DNA from: Lithospermum erythrorhizon
Lineage: Eukaryota; Streptophyta; Magnoliopsida; Boraginales; Boraginaceae
Assembly: GCA_019722365.1 (NCBI GenBank)
Contig: JADFUC010000517.1
Coordinates: 248,001 to 312,000, forward strand
Reading direction: 5' to 3'
Length of the DNA: 64,000 nucleotides
The first letter of the stretch is position 1, and the number at the start of each line of letters is the position of its first letter. Positions 63,050 through 64,000 of this stretch are shown piece by piece. Below the pieces are notes generated by a model. That model was given only the letters and a program-made list of their open reading frames with translations, ran no database searches and was not told the origin of the DNA. Made by a program: the position numbers and the translations under genes.

Positions 63050-64000
63050 TCACATTCTCCCTACGAGGTGTACATTAAACCCGGCCGTAAGAATGCACTC
63101 TGCATCTCGCTGGTCCACGCTGCACTTATCAACAGCCTATACCTACCACCGGCCTCCTCCGACTTTTACAAAAAGACACCACTACAACGACTCATGAAAC
63201 AAGTCGACACACAATCACAATGTGTATAACCCAAGCACCGAACCTTTCCATTACCAAAATTAACGACCGCCTGTGATCGTCAGCCTGAAAGCCGGCAGTC
63301 ATTATAACTGAACACGTAATCACCAAACCGATGGACGACTCATTTAAAACTACTGCTTTCCTTCAAAAATAAGATTACATATAAATATTTCCAAAATAAT
63401 CACAGCTTTAAAAAACTTTACAATCCATCAGGTGATATCTAACCAACCAACTCCATATATATACACATCTCCCAAATAACCAGTAATGCCGGCAAGGCTA
63501 CAAAAGAGTAAGTACTCGCATTCTAGAATACAAAATGACAATCACGACAAGGCTAAAGTTTAAAAATATGTACAACAATCAAAACAGTTGAAGACACAAC
63601 AAAATCAGACTGTGAGGATCCTCAGCCACCCGGCCGCCACCTAGCCACTGAACAATCCTCCAACAAACTGCTCAACCAAATTGCCTCACAACCCGCACAA
63701 ATGAATGCTACCAAAAACGAAAAGGGGTGTAAGCCGCGAAGCTTAGTGAAACTTAACACCGGGTGAAACTTAAAACCATACGCCACGCCTATTAATAAAC
63801 AAATTAACATAGGAGTCAATGCTGCATATATAGATATATAACCCAGACTACCTAACATGCCATATTTATACTTACAAAGAAAATTTCATACATTACATTG
63901 GGCATAACATAGAATATAGGTCCTAATAATGAATACAACTCCACTCGAATAAAAAATCACGCCAAACCACAAGGAAATTACAATCACAGAGACCCAACAA

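Larger units (their letters stand above)
61150..64000 (-). mobile_element. Ty3/gypsy element remnant: LTR, gag, protease, LTR fragment
   Basis: On the minus strand, reading right to left: an LTR from beyond the window to about 63260; gag-like sequence 62574-63049; a Gly/Arg/Gln-rich linker; a protease-like segment 61640-62000; then about 220 bp of LTR 3' end at 61150-61370. The two LTR ends share GTCATTATAA(T)C(C)GAACAC, GTAATCACCAAACCGA and CCAACTCCATATATA. No reverse transcriptase or integrase is present between them, so it is an internally deleted copy. The sequence left of 63260 (CCATTACCAAAATTA) is a weak candidate for the primer-binding site. Confidence 0.75.

Noticed and set aside
1..64000. 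CRISPR array, bacterial operon or phage-like module
   Set aside because: The tandem arrays found lack spacer-repeat structure of CRISPR and all recognisable genes are intron-bearing plant genes or plant retroelements.

Overview
The window is nuclear DNA of a flowering plant, almost certainly a eudicot. Evidence: genes split by many GT-AG introns, plant-type proteins (VIP1/PPIP5K, 276-residue porin, pectate lyase, V-ATPase subunit d), very AT-rich spacers, Ty1/copia and Ty3/gypsy debris, and Stowaway-like MITEs. No species can be named from the sequence alone.

Layout. 76-13019 (+): the 3' 23 exons of a diphosphoinositol pentakisphosphate kinase (VIP1/PPIP5K; VIH genes in Arabidopsis), open and correctly spliced throughout; its N-terminal kinase half lies left of the window. 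About 14990-19460 (+): a badly eroded Ty1/copia element still readable in the order gag, integrase, reverse transcriptase, polypurine tract. 20661-25434: a Stowaway MITE, an AT-rich tandem array, and a degenerate tRNA-Ala(AGC) at 25435-25507. 26284-28448 (-): an RNA 3'-phosphate-cyclase-like gene (RCL1 type) with sound middle exons but broken first, second and last exons. 30211-32972 (-): a complete six-exon mitochondrial porin (VDAC), flanked by two copies of one dispersed repeat. 34390-36800: a copia remnant with a recognisable gag start. 36800-43060: AT-rich gene-free DNA with a periodic array near 39590-41000. 43189-45907 (+): a complete four-exon secreted pectate lyase. 46919-53213: one gypsy LTR-like block that appears to contain a second, nested solo LTR; both carry arrays of short hairpin-forming repeats. 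55174-58430 (+): a V-ATPase subunit d gene with damaged first exons, six sound exons and a 1-nt lesion just before the stop. 61150-64000 (-): a gypsy element reduced to LTR, gag and protease.

The genes are unrelated housekeeping or cell-wall functions (inositol pyrophosphate signalling, ribosome biogenesis, mitochondrial outer-membrane transport, pectin degradation, proton pumping). They do not form a pathway or cluster, so this looks like an ordinary gene-plus-transposon plant region. I found no convincing sign of an undescribed multi-gene system. The points most worth a second look are the nested LTRs with repeated hairpins, the 21-nt in-frame candidate microexon made by a tandem duplication in the VIP1 gene, and the contrast between three fully intact genes and two genes with clustered frameshifts.
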